Made by a program: the position numbers and the translations under genes
The notes under the pieces: generated by a model
The model's input: the letters and a program-made list of their open reading frames with translations, nothing else
Told to the model about the DNA's origin: nothing
The model's database searches: none
In this document: positions 36,709 through 46,157 of the stretch, piece by piece
Layout of the letters: every line of letters begins with the position of its first letter
Position numbering within the stretch: position 1 is the first letter of the stretch
Assembly: GCA_945901855.1 (NCBI GenBank)
Contig: CAMDLT010000028.1
Coordinates: forward strand, 1-56,847
Length of the DNA stretch: 56,847 bases
Direction: 5' to 3'
Origin: Asaia bogorensis
Lineage (GTDB): Bacteria; Pseudomonadota; Alphaproteobacteria; CACIAM-22H2

Positions 36709-37474
36709 CGGCGATCTCGCGCTCGGCGACCAGCGCTTCGTTGCGGATCAAGTGCCACAGATGGTCGGCCCACTGCGCCATGCGCGTGGCGTTGGCGGGA
36801 TTGGCGCGCACGTCTTGCGGCAGGTCGATCGCGACGATTTCTTTGATCCGGCCGGGCCTGCGCGAGAGCACGCAAATGCGGTCGGCCAGGCGCAGTGCTT
36901 CTTGCAGATTGTGCGTGACATAGACGCTGGTCGTTCGCGCCTGGAGCCACAGCGCGAGGAAGTCTTCCATCAGCAGATCGCGCGTCTGCGCATCGAGGGC
37001 CGAGAGCGGCTCGTCGAGCAGCAGCACCGCCGGATCGACCGCCAGCGCCCGCGCGATTCCCACGCGCTGGCGCATGCCGCCCGACAGCTGTTTGGGATAG
37101 GCCTGGCTGAAATCCGCAAGGTTCGTGCGCGCGAGCGCCCGCGCCACGCGCGCTTCGACCTCCTCGCCCGAAAGCCCGCGATGCTCGAGCGCAAGCGCGA
37201 CATTGCCCGCAACCGAGCGCCAGGGCAGCAACGCAAAATCCTGGAACACGTAGGTGATGGGATTGAGCGAGGTCGGGCTTGGCGCCCCCTCGGCCACCAC
37301 GCGGCCCGCACTGGGGGCGAGCAAACCGCCCATGATGCCGAGCAACGTGGACTTGCCGCAGCCCGACGGCCCCAGCAAGGCAAGGCATTCGCCCGCGCGC
37401 ACGGTAAGATCGATGCCTTCGAGCACGGCAAGATCGCCGTAGCGATGCGCGACCCCTTCGCAGACCAATTGCAC
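36701..37474 (-). CDS. ABC transporter ATPase (SsuB/TauB type)
   Basis: 257-residue nucleotide-binding subunit: Walker [10 protein letters not shown] at 35-43, signature LSGGMRQR at 130-137, Walker B VLLLDEPLSALD and the switch SVYVTHNLQEA. It starts with GTG 37474, 3 bases after the binding-protein stop. The YVFQDFALLPWRSV Q-loop is typical of the nitrate/sulfonate/taurine group. Confidence 0.94.
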   Translation of the reverse strand: MQLVCEGVAHRYGDLAVLEGIDLTVRAGECLALLGPSGCGKSTLLGIMGGLLAPSAGRVVAEGAPSPTSLNPITYVFQDFALLPWRSVAGNVALALEHRGLSGEEVEARVARALARTNLADFSQAYPKQLSGGMRQRVGIARALAVDPAVLLLDEPLSALDAQTRDLLMEDFLALWLQARTTSVYVTHNLQEALRLADRICVLSRRPGRIKEIVAIDLPQDVRANPANATRMAQWADHLWHLIRNEALVAEREIADG

Positions 37475-37477
37475 GCT

Positions 37478-38503
37478 CTAGGCTCGCGGCACGTTCATAT
37501 GGCCGCGCACGAACGAAAGATCGATCACCTCGCGCGCATTGACCTCGCGCGCCACCAGATTGGTCTGCTGCCAGAACGCGACCTGGTTGTATATGTCGCC
37601 GACATCCAGGCGTCCTTGCGGGTCGATATAGGGCAGCCCCTGCGCCACCAGATCGGTCGGCTGCTGCACCGCGCGCGCGACCAGGGTCAACGTCTCGGCA
37701 TAGTTGGTGCCGTAGACTTGGTTGCCCGCCGCGTCGCGCAGATTGAACGCCTGGTGGAAATCGGCGGCCCCGCGCACATAGCCCGCAACGAAGCGCTCGA
37801 CCGTGCTGCGGCGCGTGTCGATGGCGCGCGGGCTGGTGAACAAGGCGCCCAATTGCCACGGCGTTTCGTCGCCCGCCCAAGCGAGGATCTTGCCCGAGCC
37901 GTCGGCTTCGAGCGCGCGCGCCAGCGTGACGGGTGCGAGGATGCCGTCGATCTGCCCGCCTTTGAAAGCGGCCTGCATGTTGGGCAAGGTTTGCAGGGGT
38001 ACGAGCGTGACGCCGTTCAGATCGAAGCCGTGTTTTTTGGCGATCAGCCCCAGCATGTAATGGAAGGTCGAGCCCGTCGTGGTGATGCCGATGCGCTTGC
38101 CCGCATAGTCCTTCAGCGTGCGCAGGCCCCGCTCGTGCGCGGCCGTCGTCGCCATATAGGCGGTCAGCGGAAAGCCCTTCTCGTCGCGGCTTTGGGCGGC
38201 GATCAGCTTGAGGGCGCCGCGGCCCGCCAGATTGTAGAACGCGGCCGTGAGGCCCGTGACGCCGAATTCGGCGTCGCCCGAGGTGACGGCCACGGGCACT
38301 TGCTGGGCGGCCGTGAAATATTTGAGCTCGACGTCGAGCCCCAATTCGCGCCAATAGCCGCGTTCGGCCGCAATGAAGACCGGGCCGGACGACGCAAGCC
38401 GCAGCACGCCGACCGAGGATTTGACCGGCGTTTGCGCAAAAGCGGGGCTGGCGAGCGTGCCGGCCATGCCGGCCAACACGGCGCGGCGCGAAAATTTCGA
38501 CAT
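37478..38503 (-). CDS. ABC transporter substrate-binding protein (SsuA/NMT1-like)
   Basis: 341-residue periplasmic binding protein with a Tat-type signal (SRRAVLAGMAGTLASPAFAQ). The mature part has the NMT1/SsuA-like segments VFIAAERGYWRELGLDVEL, TSGDAEFGVTGL and GKRIGITTTGSTFHYMLG. It is the first gene of the SBP-ATPase-permease operon and diverges from the mechanosensitive channel. Ligand unknown: sulfonate-, nitrate- and pyrimidine-type ligands are all possible. Confidence 0.9.
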   Translation of the reverse strand: MSKFSRRAVLAGMAGTLASPAFAQTPVKSSVGVLRLASSGPVFIAAERGYWRELGLDVELKYFTAAQQVPVAVTSGDAEFGVTGLTAAFYNLAGRGALKLIAAQSRDEKGFPLTAYMATTAAHERGLRTLKDYAGKRIGITTTGSTFHYMLGLIAKKHGFDLNGVTLVPLQTLPNMQAAFKGGQIDGILAPVTLARALEADGSGKILAWAGDETPWQLGALFTSPRAIDTRRSTVERFVAGYVRGAADFHQAFNLRDAAGNQVYGTNYAETLTLVARAVQQPTDLVAQGLPYIDPQGRLDVGDIYNQVAFWQQTNLVAREVNAREVIDLSFVRGHMNVPRA

Positions 38504-38554
38504 CGGGCGTTTCCTTCGCGATGAGTGTTTTTGGTACCGTTTTGGCTATTCTTG

Positions 38555-38574
38555 GGCTCTATATGGCCAGAGCC
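38555..38574. promoter_or_regulatory. Inverted repeat in the divergent SBP/MscS gap
   Basis: GGCTCT, 8-base spacer, AGAGCC (38555-38574), in the 118-base gap between two divergent genes. A candidate operator; no matching factor can be named. Confidence 0.3.
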
Positions 38575-38621
38575 GTTCGCGCTGTCAAACGGCGCGCGGC
38601 CCACCGAGTTTGCGGGGACAC

Positions 38622-40778
38622 ATGAAAAAACTGCTGGCGATCTTGTTCGCGTTTTTGTTGCTGGGCGCTGCGCCCGGTGCGGCGCAAGACGCGCCCGCGC
38701 CCGACGACATCCGCAAACTGATCGAAACGCTGGAGAACGACGAAGCGCGCGCCGTCCTGCTGGAACAGCTCAAGACGCTGGCCGATATCCAGCGCTCGGG
38801 CCAAGTGCCGCTTCTGGCGTCGCCCGTCGCCGCCGAACAGCCGACCGAACAGCTCGCGCGCGTGGCCAATACGTTTGCCGAGCAATTGGCCGACCAGATC
38901 GAGACGGTCACGCAAGCTGTCGTGCGCGCCGCCGCCTTTGCGGGCGATGCGCCGTCGCTGGCGGCATGGTTCGACGCGCAGATCGGCAACGAAAAAGCGC
39001 GCGCCCGGCTGGTCGAGATCTTGGGCAAACTCGCCGCCGTGCTGGTTGCGGGCGCGCTTGCACAGCATCTTGCATGGCGCGCCTTGGGGCCGCTGCGCCG
39101 TCGCCTGGAAAAACGCGCCGTCGCATCCGACTGGCGGCGCGCCGTGCCCATCGCGGCGAGCGGCCTGCTGGGGCTGCTGCCGATCGCGGCGTTTGCGGCG
39201 GTCGCCGTCGCCCTGCTGGGCGCGCTGCAGCCTTCGCGCACCGCAAGCCTCGTCGCGATATCGTTCGTCAACGCCAACGTGATCGCGCGCGCGGTGGCGC
39301 TGGCGGCCGAAATCGCGTTTGCGCCGCGCCATCCGGGTCTGCGCGTGGTGGCCGTGCAGGACGAAACCGCCGCCTATCTTTATTTGTGGATGCGACGCAT
39401 CACCAATATCGCCGTGTACTGGTATTTTGCAGCCCAAGCCGCGCTGCTGCTGGGCATGCCCGACACCGCGCACAATTTTGCAGTGAAGCTTTTGGGCGTG
39501 GTCGTGGCGATGATGGTAACCGCAGTCGTGCTGCAAAACCGCCAGGCAGTCAGCGACGCGCTCACGCGCGCATCGACCGGCGACGGGTGGGTTGCGTCGG
39601 CGCGCGCGGGATTTTTGGGGGCGGGCTTGGCCAAATACTGGCACGTCGCCGCGCTCGCCTACATCGTGACGGCGCTGTTCGCGTGGCTGCTGCGCCCCGA
39701 CGGTTTCGCCTTCATCGTGCAGGCAAGCCTGCTGACCGCGACGATCGGCATCGCGGCGCGCATGGGCGTGCTGCTGCTCGATTACGGCGTTGCCCGCGCA
39801 TTCACGGTGGCGCCCGATCTGCGCGAACGCTTCCCTGCCCTCGAAGCGCGCGCCAACCGCTATGTGCATGCCGGGCGCCGCGTGCTGGACTGGGTCATCG
39901 GCGCGTTGGCGCTGCTTGCGATCGCGCAGGCGTGGGGCATTCGCACGCTCGAATACGCCGCGACGCCCGCAGGCCAGCGCGTGGCGGGCGGGCTGTTTTC
40001 GATCGCGTTCGCGGCCGTCGCGGCCCTTGCCGTGTGGGAGTTCGCCAATGCGGCGCTCGAGCGCTATCTGGTGCGCAAAGGCGAAGTGGAACTGCCGACC
40101 GAGCGCACGTCGGCGCGCGTGCGCACGCTGTTTCCGCTGCTGAAGCGCGCGCTGTTCGTGGTGCTGCTGGTGCTGGTCACGCTCGTCACGTTGAGCGAGA
40201 TCGGCGTGAACGTAACGCCCCTGTTGGCCGGGGCCGGCGTGCTCGGGCTTGCGGTCGGCCTCGGCGCCCAGAGCATGGTGCGCGACCTCATCACCGGCGT
40301 TTCGATGATCCTCGAAGACGTGCTCGCAGTCGGCGACACGGTGCAGCTTGCCGACAAGTCGGGCACGGTCGAGGCGCTGGGCTTGCGCGCGATCAAGCTG
40401 CGCTCGGCCGACGGCACGCTGCACACGATTCCGTTCGGCACCGTGACGATCATCTCGAACCAGACCAAGGACTTTGCCTTCGCGACCTTCGAGGCGGCGG
40501 TCGGCTACGGCGCGGATCCCACGCGCGCGCGCGCCGCGATGCGCGCGGCCTTCGACCATCTGGCGGCGGACCCCGAACTTGGCAGCCTGCTGCTGGGCGC
40601 CTACGAAGATCTGGGGCTCGACGCCTATTCCGACCTCGGCCAGATCCTGAAAGCGCGCGTCAAGACGCTGCCGGGCAAACAATGGCGGGTGCGCCGCGCG
40701 TTTAACGAGCGCATCCGCACCGAATTCGCCGCCGCCGGCCTCAAGCTTGCGTGGGACAAGGAAGCGGCGCCGACCTAA
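38622..40778 (+). CDS. Large MscS-family mechanosensitive channel (YbiO-like)
   Basis: 718-residue inner-membrane channel that releases solutes on hypo-osmotic shock. It has a Sec signal peptide (KKLLAILFAFLLLGAAPGAA), a predicted periplasmic helical region, about ten hydrophobic segments and a C-terminal MscS core: pore helix with AGAGVLGLAVGLGAQSMV followed by RDLITGVSMILEDVLAVGD (from about residue 540). The length and layout fit the YbiO-type moderate-conductance channels. ATG 38622 starts the signal peptide. Its 3' end overlaps recX by 4 bases, tail to tail. Confidence 0.92.
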   Translation: MKKLLAILFAFLLLGAAPGAAQDAPAPDDIRKLIETLENDEARAVLLEQLKTLADIQRSGQVPLLASPVAAEQPTEQLARVANTFAEQLADQIETVTQAVVRAAAFAGDAPSLAAWFDAQIGNEKARARLVEILGKLAAVLVAGALAQHLAWRALGPLRRRLEKRAVASDWRRAVPIAASGLLGLLPIAAFAAVAVALLGALQPSRTASLVAISFVNANVIARAVALAAEIAFAPRHPGLRVVAVQDETAAYLYLWMRRITNIAVYWYFAAQAALLLGMPDTAHNFAVKLLGVVVAMMVTAVVLQNRQAVSDALTRASTGDGWVASARAGFLGAGLAKYWHVAALAYIVTALFAWLLRPDGFAFIVQASLLTATIGIAARMGVLLLDYGVARAFTVAPDLRERFPALEARANRYVHAGRRVLDWVIGALALLAIAQAWGIRTLEYAATPAGQRVAGGLFSIAFAAVAALAVWEFANAALERYLVRKGEVELPTERTSARVRTLFPLLKRALFVVLLVLVTLVTLSEIGVNVTPLLAGAGVLGLAVGLGAQSMVRDLITGVSMILEDVLAVGDTVQLADKSGTVEALGLRAIKLRSADGTLHTIPFGTVTIISNQTKDFAFATFEAAVGYGADPTRARAAMRAAFDHLAADPELGSLLLGAYEDLGLDAYSDLGQILKARVKTLPGKQWRVRRAFNERIRTEFAAAGLKLAWDKEAAPT

Positions 40779-41320
40779 TCCTGCGGCTCGTCGGCGCGCT
40801 CGGCATCGACCACGCGGCGCGCGATGTCGCCCTCGAACCCGGCGCGCGCCATCGCGCCCAGATGCTTGAGGCGCAATTCCTTGCGCTTGGCGGGATCGGC
40901 GCAAAACGGCCCCAACCGTTTGCGCTTGGCAAACAGCCATGCGGCCGTGCGGTCGGTAGCGCCCGCCTCGTCGAGGGCGGAAACGGCGTGCGCCATCGCC
41001 TCCGCCGCCACGCCCTTGATCTTCAAGCGCTGCACAATTTGGCCGCGCGGCAGGCCGCGCCTCGCGAGGCTCAAAGCGCGGCCCTCGGCGAACCCCGCAT
41101 CGTCGATCAGCTTGCGCGCGACGAGCTTTTCGACCAGCGCCGCGACATCGGCAGCCCCTTGGGCGCGGTCGGCCAGACCTTCGCGCGCCGCGCGCTCCAC
41201 TTTGCGCATCAGCACGCGGCGCACGCCCTCGGCCGAGGCCGCATAGCGCTCGAGATAGTGCAGCGCCGCTTTTTCCAGATAGGCGGGTGTGGGAATCCGG
41301 GGCGGCTTGCGCTGCTTCAT
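40775..41320 (-). CDS. recX: Regulatory protein RecX
   Basis: Small modulator that binds RecA filaments. The 181 residues are rich in Arg, Lys and Ala helices; YLEKAALHYLERYAASAEGVRRVLMRKV at the start and LARRGLPRGQIVQRLKIKGV are the three-helix repeats of RecX. ATG 41320 gives the expected N-terminus. recA itself is not nearby. Confidence 0.88.
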   Translation of the reverse strand: MKQRKPPRIPTPAYLEKAALHYLERYAASAEGVRRVLMRKVERAAREGLADRAQGAADVAALVEKLVARKLIDDAGFAEGRALSLARRGLPRGQIVQRLKIKGVAAEAMAHAVSALDEAGATDRTAAWLFAKRKRLGPFCADPAKRKELRLKHLGAMARAGFEGDIARRVVDAERADEPQD

Positions 41321-41388
41321 GGCCGCAGTTCTGCCATGCCGAAGCAAATATTGCGAGGCGCAGGCCAAGCGACTACGGTGCCGCCACA

Positions 41389-42198
41389 ATGATCAAAACC
41401 CTTCCGATCCCGCAAGCGCCGCGCCGCTGCGGCCGCGTCAATTGGCTGGGCCTGTGGACCTTGATTCTGCGCGAAACGCGCCGCTTCGCGAAGGTCCACA
41501 CCCAGACGATCGCAGCCCCGGTCGTGACGACCTTGCTGTTTTTGGCCGTGTTCGTGCTGGCGCTGGGCGGCGACATTGCGATGAAAGGCGGGGTCAGTTT
41601 CGGCGAGTTTCTCGCCCCCGGTCTGGTCATGATGGCGATGACGCAAAACGCCTTCGCCAACACCTCGTCCTCGATCGTGATCTCCAAAGTGCAGGGCAAC
41701 ATCGTCGACACGCTGATGCCGCCTTTGTCGCCGGGCGAACTGGTGGTGGGGCTGGCGATGGGCGGCATCGTGCGCGGCATCGCGGTCGGCATCGTGGTGG
41801 CCTTGTGCCTGCTGCCGTTCGTGGCCTTGCACATGCATGCGTGGGGCTGGATCGCCTTCAACGGGCTGATGGCATCGACGCTGCTCTCGCTGCTCGGCAT
41901 TGCGGGCGGCGTATGGTCCGAAAAATTCGACCATATCGCGGCCGTGACCAACTTTGTCGTAACGCCGTTGGCGTTCCTGTCGGGCACGTTCTACACGGTC
42001 GACCGGCTGCCCGAACCTTGGCATCTGATCGCGCTGTTCAATCCGTTTTTCTACATGATCGACGGTTTCCGCTACGGCTTCATCGGCCATGCCGACGCGC
42101 AGCCATGGACCGGCTTTTTTGTGCTGCTGGCGAGCAACGCGGTCCTGGGAGCTTTGTGCTACGGCATGTTCAAGCGCGGCTACAAGCTGCGAAACTGA
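41389..42198 (+). CDS. ABC-2 type exporter permease
   Basis: 269-residue permease with six hydrophobic segments of the ABC-2 family (NodJ/YadH-like): LILRETRRFAKVHTQTIAAP at the N-terminus, GLVMMAMTQNAFANTSSSIV, and the conserved PLAFLSGTFYTVDRLPEPW with FNPFFYMIDGFRYGFIG. The substrate is unknown. No matching ATPase gene is in the window, so its partner is elsewhere. It diverges from recX across 68 bases. Confidence 0.9.
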   Translation: MIKTLPIPQAPRRCGRVNWLGLWTLILRETRRFAKVHTQTIAAPVVTTLLFLAVFVLALGGDIAMKGGVSFGEFLAPGLVMMAMTQNAFANTSSSIVISKVQGNIVDTLMPPLSPGELVVGLAMGGIVRGIAVGIVVALCLLPFVALHMHAWGWIAFNGLMASTLLSLLGIAGGVWSEKFDHIAAVTNFVVTPLAFLSGTFYTVDRLPEPWHLIALFNPFFYMIDGFRYGFIGHADAQPWTGFFVLLASNAVLGALCYGMFKRGYKLRN

Positions 42199-42231
42199 AC
42201 CGGGGCGCGACCCGCCTCAACCGGCCTCAAA

Positions 42232-42260
42232 TTGACAAGTCGCGCGGCCCAACCGATAAT
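42232..42260 (+). promoter_or_regulatory. Near-consensus sigma-70 promoter before argD
   Basis: TTGACA (42232-42237), 17-base spacer, GATAAT (42255-42260); the predicted start point is about 42267. It lies 33 bases after the ABC-2 permease stop and 59 bases before the argD start. Confidence 0.75.
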
Positions 42261-42267
42261 TAAGAAG

Positions 42268-42297
42268 CCCGGCATCCAGATGCCGGGTTTTCTTTTT
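42268..42297 (+). terminator. Rho-independent terminator-like hairpin at the predicted argD transcription start
   Basis: CCCGGCAT (42268-42275), loop CCAG, ATGCCGGG (42280-42287), then TTTTCTTTTT (42288-42297). It is a textbook terminator for the upstream permease gene, but it also lies exactly where transcription from the argD promoter should begin. Confidence 0.8.
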
Positions 42298-42318
42298 GGA
42301 TCAACGAGGTACGCTGCC

Positions 42319-43524
42319 GTGACCCAGTCTTTCCCCGCCGTGATGCCGACTTATGCGCGCGCCGAAATCGGTTTCGAGCGCGGCGAAGGCGCCTATCTGA
42401 TCGGGACCGACGGCAAACGCTATCTCGATTTCGCCTGCGGCATCGCGGTCACGGGCCTTGGCCATGCGCACCCGCATCTGATCTCCGAAGTGGGCGCCCA
42501 GATGGCCAAGGTCTGGCACACCTCGAACATTTTCCCCATTGCCCAGCAGCAGCGCTTGGCCGAACGGCTGATCGCCGCAACCTTCGCGGACACCGCGTTT
42601 TTCACCAATTCGGGGGCCGAGGCCAACGAATGCGGCATCAAGCTCGTGCGCAAATACCACGCGCACCGGGGCAACCCGCAGCGCTACCGCATCGTCACCT
42701 TCGAGGGCGCGTTCCATGGCCGCACGCTGGCGACGCTCGCGGCCGGCGGCCAGCAAAAATATCTCGACGGTTTCGGCCCCAAGGTCGACGGCTTCGACCA
42801 GGTGCCGTTTGGCGACCATGCGGCGCTGGAAGCCGCGATCGGCCCCGAAACCGCCGGCATTCTGATCGAACCCGTGCAGGGCGAAGGCGGCGTGCGGACC
42901 GTGCCGCCGCAATGCCTGAAAGGCGTGCGCGAACTTTGCGACAAGCACGGGCTGCTGCTGTTTTTCGACGAAATCCAGACCGGCATGGGCCGCACGGGAC
43001 GCCTGTTCGCGCACGAATGGGCCGGCGTTTCGCCCGACGTGATGTCGGTTGCCAAGGCGCTGGGCAACGGCTTTCCGGTCGGCGCGTGCCTTGCCACGGC
43101 CAAGGCGGCGGCGGGCATGACGGCAGGCACGCACGGTTCGACCTATGGCGGCAATCCGCTGGCGATGGCGGCGGGCAACGCCGTGCTCGACGTGATGCTC
43201 GCCCCCGGCTTCTTCGACAATGTCGAGCGCATGGCCGGACATCTGAAGCAGCAGCTTGCGGGCCTGGTGCAGCGCAACCCCGACATGTTCGAAGATGCGC
43301 GCGGCATGGGCCTGCTGCTTGGCCTCAAATGCAAGATCCCCAACACCGACATGGTGCCGATGGTGCGCAAGCACGGGCTGCTGACGGTCGGGGCCGGCGA
43401 CAACGTAATGCGCGTGCTGGCGCCGTTGATCGTCAAGCCCGAGGAGATCGCCGAAGCGGTCGACAAGATCGATGCGGCCTGCGCCGAACTGCGCGCCGCC
43501 GCCGCCGCACGCAAGGCAGGGTGA
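42319..43524 (+). CDS. argD: Acetylornithine aminotransferase
   Basis: PLP enzyme of arginine synthesis that converts N-acetylglutamate semialdehyde to N-acetylornithine. The 401 residues include [28 protein letters not shown] and the PLP-binding Lys246 in [13 protein letters not shown]. The start is GTG 42319 ([15 protein letters not shown]) with ACGAGG 9 bases upstream; ATG 42343 is an alternative. argF follows 1 base after the stop, so argD-argF are co-transcribed. Confidence 0.94.
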   Translation: MTQSFPAVMPTYARAEIGFERGEGAYLIGTDGKRYLDFACGIAVTGLGHAHPHLISEVGAQMAKVWHTSNIFPIAQQQRLAERLIAATFADTAFFTNSGAEANECGIKLVRKYHAHRGNPQRYRIVTFEGAFHGRTLATLAAGGQQKYLDGFGPKVDGFDQVPFGDHAALEAAIGPETAGILIEPVQGEGGVRTVPPQCLKGVRELCDKHGLLLFFDEIQTGMGRTGRLFAHEWAGVSPDVMSVAKALGNGFPVGACLATAKAAAGMTAGTHGSTYGGNPLAMAAGNAVLDVMLAPGFFDNVERMAGHLKQQLAGLVQRNPDMFEDARGMGLLLGLKCKIPNTDMVPMVRKHGLLTVGAGDNVMRVLAPLIVKPEEIAEAVDKIDAACAELRAAAAARKAG

Positions 43525-43525
43525 C

Positions 43526-44455
43526 ATGCAAACGCCGCCCCGCCATTTCCTCGATCTCGACGCGCTGGAAGCGGGCACGCTGCGCCGCATTCTCGACATG
43601 GGCGCCGCGTTCAAGGCGAAGCGCCCGCCGGGCGGCGAGGCGAAGCCGTTGGCCGGCAAAACGCTCGCGATGATTTTCGAAAAACCGTCGACCCGCACGC
43701 GCGTGTCGTTCGAGGTAGGCATTCGCCAGCTCGGCGGCGAGGCCGTGATCCTCACGCACCACGACACCCAGCTCGGGCGCGGCGAGACCATCGCCGATAC
43801 GGCGCGCGTGCTGTCGCGCTACTGCGATTCGATCATGCTGCGCACCAACCATGCGGCGCACTTGGCCGAACTGGTGCGCCACGCGAGCGTGCCCGTCATC
43901 AACGGGCTGACCGACCGCTCGCACCCGTGCCAGGTGATGGCCGACGTCATGACCATCGAAGAGCGCAAAGGGTCGATCGCCGACAAGATCGTGGCTTGGA
44001 CCGGCGACGGCAACAACGTGGCCGTGTCGTGGATCCATGCGGCCAAGCGGTTCGCGTTCGAGCTGCGCTTGGCCTGCCCCGAGCCGCTGCGCCCGGACCC
44101 CGACGTGCTCGCCTGGGCCAAGCGCGAGGGCGCGCGCATCCAGCTTTTGAGCGACCCCGAAGCGGCCGTGCGCGGGGCCGATGCGGTCGTCACCGACACG
44201 TGGGTATCGATGGACCAGGAAAGCGGTGCCCGCGACAGCCGCGAGAAACGCCACAATCTGCTGGCCCCCTACCGGGTCGACGAGCGGCTGATGGCGCATG
44301 CCAAAAAAGACGCGATCTTCCTGCATTGCCTGCCCGCCCATCGCGGCGAAGAAGTGACGGCCGCCGTGATCGACGGGCCGCAATCGGCGGTGTGGGACGA
44401 GGCCGAGAACCGCCTGCATGTGCAGAAGGGCATTCTGGCCTGGTGCATGGCATAG
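43526..44455 (+). CDS. argF: Ornithine carbamoyltransferase
   Basis: Makes citrulline from ornithine and carbamoyl phosphate. The 309 residues carry the carbamoyl-phosphate loop STRTR at 55-59 ([13 protein letters not shown]), [14 protein letters not shown] and the ornithine-loop HCLPAHRG with its Cys. The start directly follows the argD stop. hslO starts 40 bases downstream. Confidence 0.96.
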   Translation: MQTPPRHFLDLDALEAGTLRRILDMGAAFKAKRPPGGEAKPLAGKTLAMIFEKPSTRTRVSFEVGIRQLGGEAVILTHHDTQLGRGETIADTARVLSRYCDSIMLRTNHAAHLAELVRHASVPVINGLTDRSHPCQVMADVMTIEERKGSIADKIVAWTGDGNNVAVSWIHAAKRFAFELRLACPEPLRPDPDVLAWAKREGARIQLLSDPEAAVRGADAVVTDTWVSMDQESGARDSREKRHNLLAPYRVDERLMAHAKKDAIFLHCLPAHRGEEVTAAVIDGPQSAVWDEAENRLHVQKGILAWCMA

Positions 44456-44495
44456 AAAGCTTTACCCGTATTCGCGCACGGGCCAAACTGCGGCA

Positions 44496-45455
44496 ATGAA
44501 CATCGAAGAACTTCCCCAAGACGATGTGGTCGTCCCGTTCCGCATCGTGCCCTTCGCGCTGCGCGGACGGCTGGTGCGTTTGGGCCCCGCGCTCGACACC
44601 ATCTTGCATCGCCACGCCTATCCCAAACTGATCGCGCATGCGCTGGCCGAAGCGCTGGCGATGGCCGCCGCCCTTGCCGCCACGCTCAAATACGACGGCG
44701 TCTTTTCGGTCCAGACCAAGGGCGACGGGGCGCTGCGCATGCTGGTGGCCGACGTGACGTCGGACGGCGCTTTGCGCGGCTACGCGCAGTTCGACAAGGA
44801 CCGCGTGGCCGCCCTTGGCGAAGGGCCCGTGTCGGTGCCACGCCTGTTCGGGGCGGGCTATCTTGCCTTCACGGTCGACCAAGGGGCCGACATGGAGCGC
44901 TACCAGGGCATCGTCGAACTGACCGACGCCACCTTGGCCGAATGCGCGCACCATTATTTTCGCCAGTCCGAACAGTTCGAAGCCGGCCTCAAAGTCGCGG
45001 TGTCGAGCGTCGAAGACGGCAACGGGCAAACGCACTGGCGGGCGGGTGCCATCATGATCCAGCGCCTGCCGCCGCAAGACGCGCAAGGCTCGGCCGAGGG
45101 CGGCGACGTCGATCCGCTTGCCGCCGCACGGCGCGAGGACGAAGAAGACGGCTGGCGGCGCGCGATGATTTTAATGGGCTCGGCCAAACCGAGCGAACTG
45201 GTCGATGCGGCCTTGGCGCCGTGGCGGCTGATCGACCGGCTGTTTTTGGCCGAGGGCGTGGAGATCTATCGCCCGCTCGAACTTGCGCATCGCTGCCGCT
45301 GCGCGCCCGACCGCATGCGCCAGGTACTGCGCACGATCCCGCGCGCCGAACTGGAGACGATGCGCGAGCCCGACGGCAACGTGCATATCGCGTGCGAGTT
45401 CTGCAATACGGAGCAATTGTTCGGCGACCTCGACGCGATCTACGCCGCGCTGTAG
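44496..45455 (+). CDS. hslO: Hsp33 redox-regulated chaperone
   Basis: Holdase activated by oxidation. The 319 residues have the Hsp33 N-terminal domain (ALAEALAMAAALAATLKYDG, QTKGDGALRMLVADVTSDG) and the zinc-binding switch Cys267-x-Cys269 and Cys300-x-x-Cys303 (CRC and CEFC). ATG 44496 is the natural start. It lies 40 bases after argF and is probably in the same transcript. Confidence 0.94.
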   Translation: MNIEELPQDDVVVPFRIVPFALRGRLVRLGPALDTILHRHAYPKLIAHALAEALAMAAALAATLKYDGVFSVQTKGDGALRMLVADVTSDGALRGYAQFDKDRVAALGEGPVSVPRLFGAGYLAFTVDQGADMERYQGIVELTDATLAECAHHYFRQSEQFEAGLKVAVSSVEDGNGQTHWRAGAIMIQRLPPQDAQGSAEGGDVDPLAAARREDEEDGWRRAMILMGSAKPSELVDAALAPWRLIDRLFLAEGVEIYRPLELAHRCRCAPDRMRQVLRTIPRAELETMREPDGNVHIACEFCNTEQLFGDLDAIYAAL

Positions 45456-45491
45456 ACTGGCGCCCAAGCGTTTTTTTTGGGAGCGACCGAA

Positions 45492-46097
45492 ATGATCATG
45501 CGCCGCGATTTTTTGCGCCTCGCAGGACTTGCCGAACCTGCATTGGCGCTTGCCAACTGCGCCGACGCGCCGGCCGTGCCGCAATTTGCGCCGCTGACCT
45601 ACGGGCATTTGAGCCGGCTGGTGTTCGAGGCAACGCGCCTCGAGATCGCCAGCGACTATCAGCCGCCGCTGGTGCCGCCCAATGTCGAGCATCTGTTTGC
45701 CCAGCGTCCCGATGCGGTCTTGCAGCGCTGGGCCAACGACCGGCTGGCGGTCAGCGGACGCGGCGAGCATCTGGTGCGCTTCGTGATCCAGGACGCGCGC
45801 GTGACCGAAACCGAATTGCCGCGCACGCCGGGCGTGCGTTCGACCTTCACGAACGAGCAGGCGCAGCGTTACGACTGGCGCATGGCGGCGGCGATCGAAA
45901 TTCGCCAGGTGCGCGGCAATTTCCGCGTCGGCGACGCGACCGCCTCGGCCACGCGTTCGCGCTCGGTCGCCGAAAACATCACCCTCAACGATCGCGAAGC
46001 CGTTTGGTACCAGATGGTCGAGCAGATGATGGGCGACATCAACGCCGAACTGGAACGCCAAGTGCGCGCGAACCTGCCGCGCTTCTTGTCGGTTTAG
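45492..46097 (+). CDS. Putative lipoprotein of unknown function
   Basis: 201 residues with a short export signal (MRRDFLRLAGLAEPALA) ending in LANC, a plausible lipobox with Cys near residue 28. The Arg pair followed by DFLRLAG also resembles a Tat signal. The mature region is mostly helical and polar, with VFEATRLEIASDYQPP and REAVWYQMVEQMMGDINAEL, and has no motif I recognise. GGGAG sits about 8 bases before ATG 45492; ATG 45498 is also possible. A strong terminator follows it. Confidence 0.75.
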   Translation: MIMRRDFLRLAGLAEPALALANCADAPAVPQFAPLTYGHLSRLVFEATRLEIASDYQPPLVPPNVEHLFAQRPDAVLQRWANDRLAVSGRGEHLVRFVIQDARVTETELPRTPGVRSTFTNEQAQRYDWRMAAAIEIRQVRGNFRVGDATASATRSRSVAENITLNDREAVWYQMVEQMMGDINAELERQVRANLPRFLSV

Positions 46098-46120
46098 CGT
46101 CGTACTTTTCCGCACGGGAG

Positions 46121-46149
46121 GCCCGCCGCACGAACCTGCGGCGGGCTTT
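46121..46149 (+). terminator. Terminator after the lipoprotein gene
   Basis: GCCCGCCGCA (46121-46130), loop CGAACC, TGCGGCGGGC (46137-46146), then TTT. A perfect 10-bp stem 24 bases after the stop codon. Confidence 0.75.
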
Positions 46150-46157
46150 GCGGTTTC

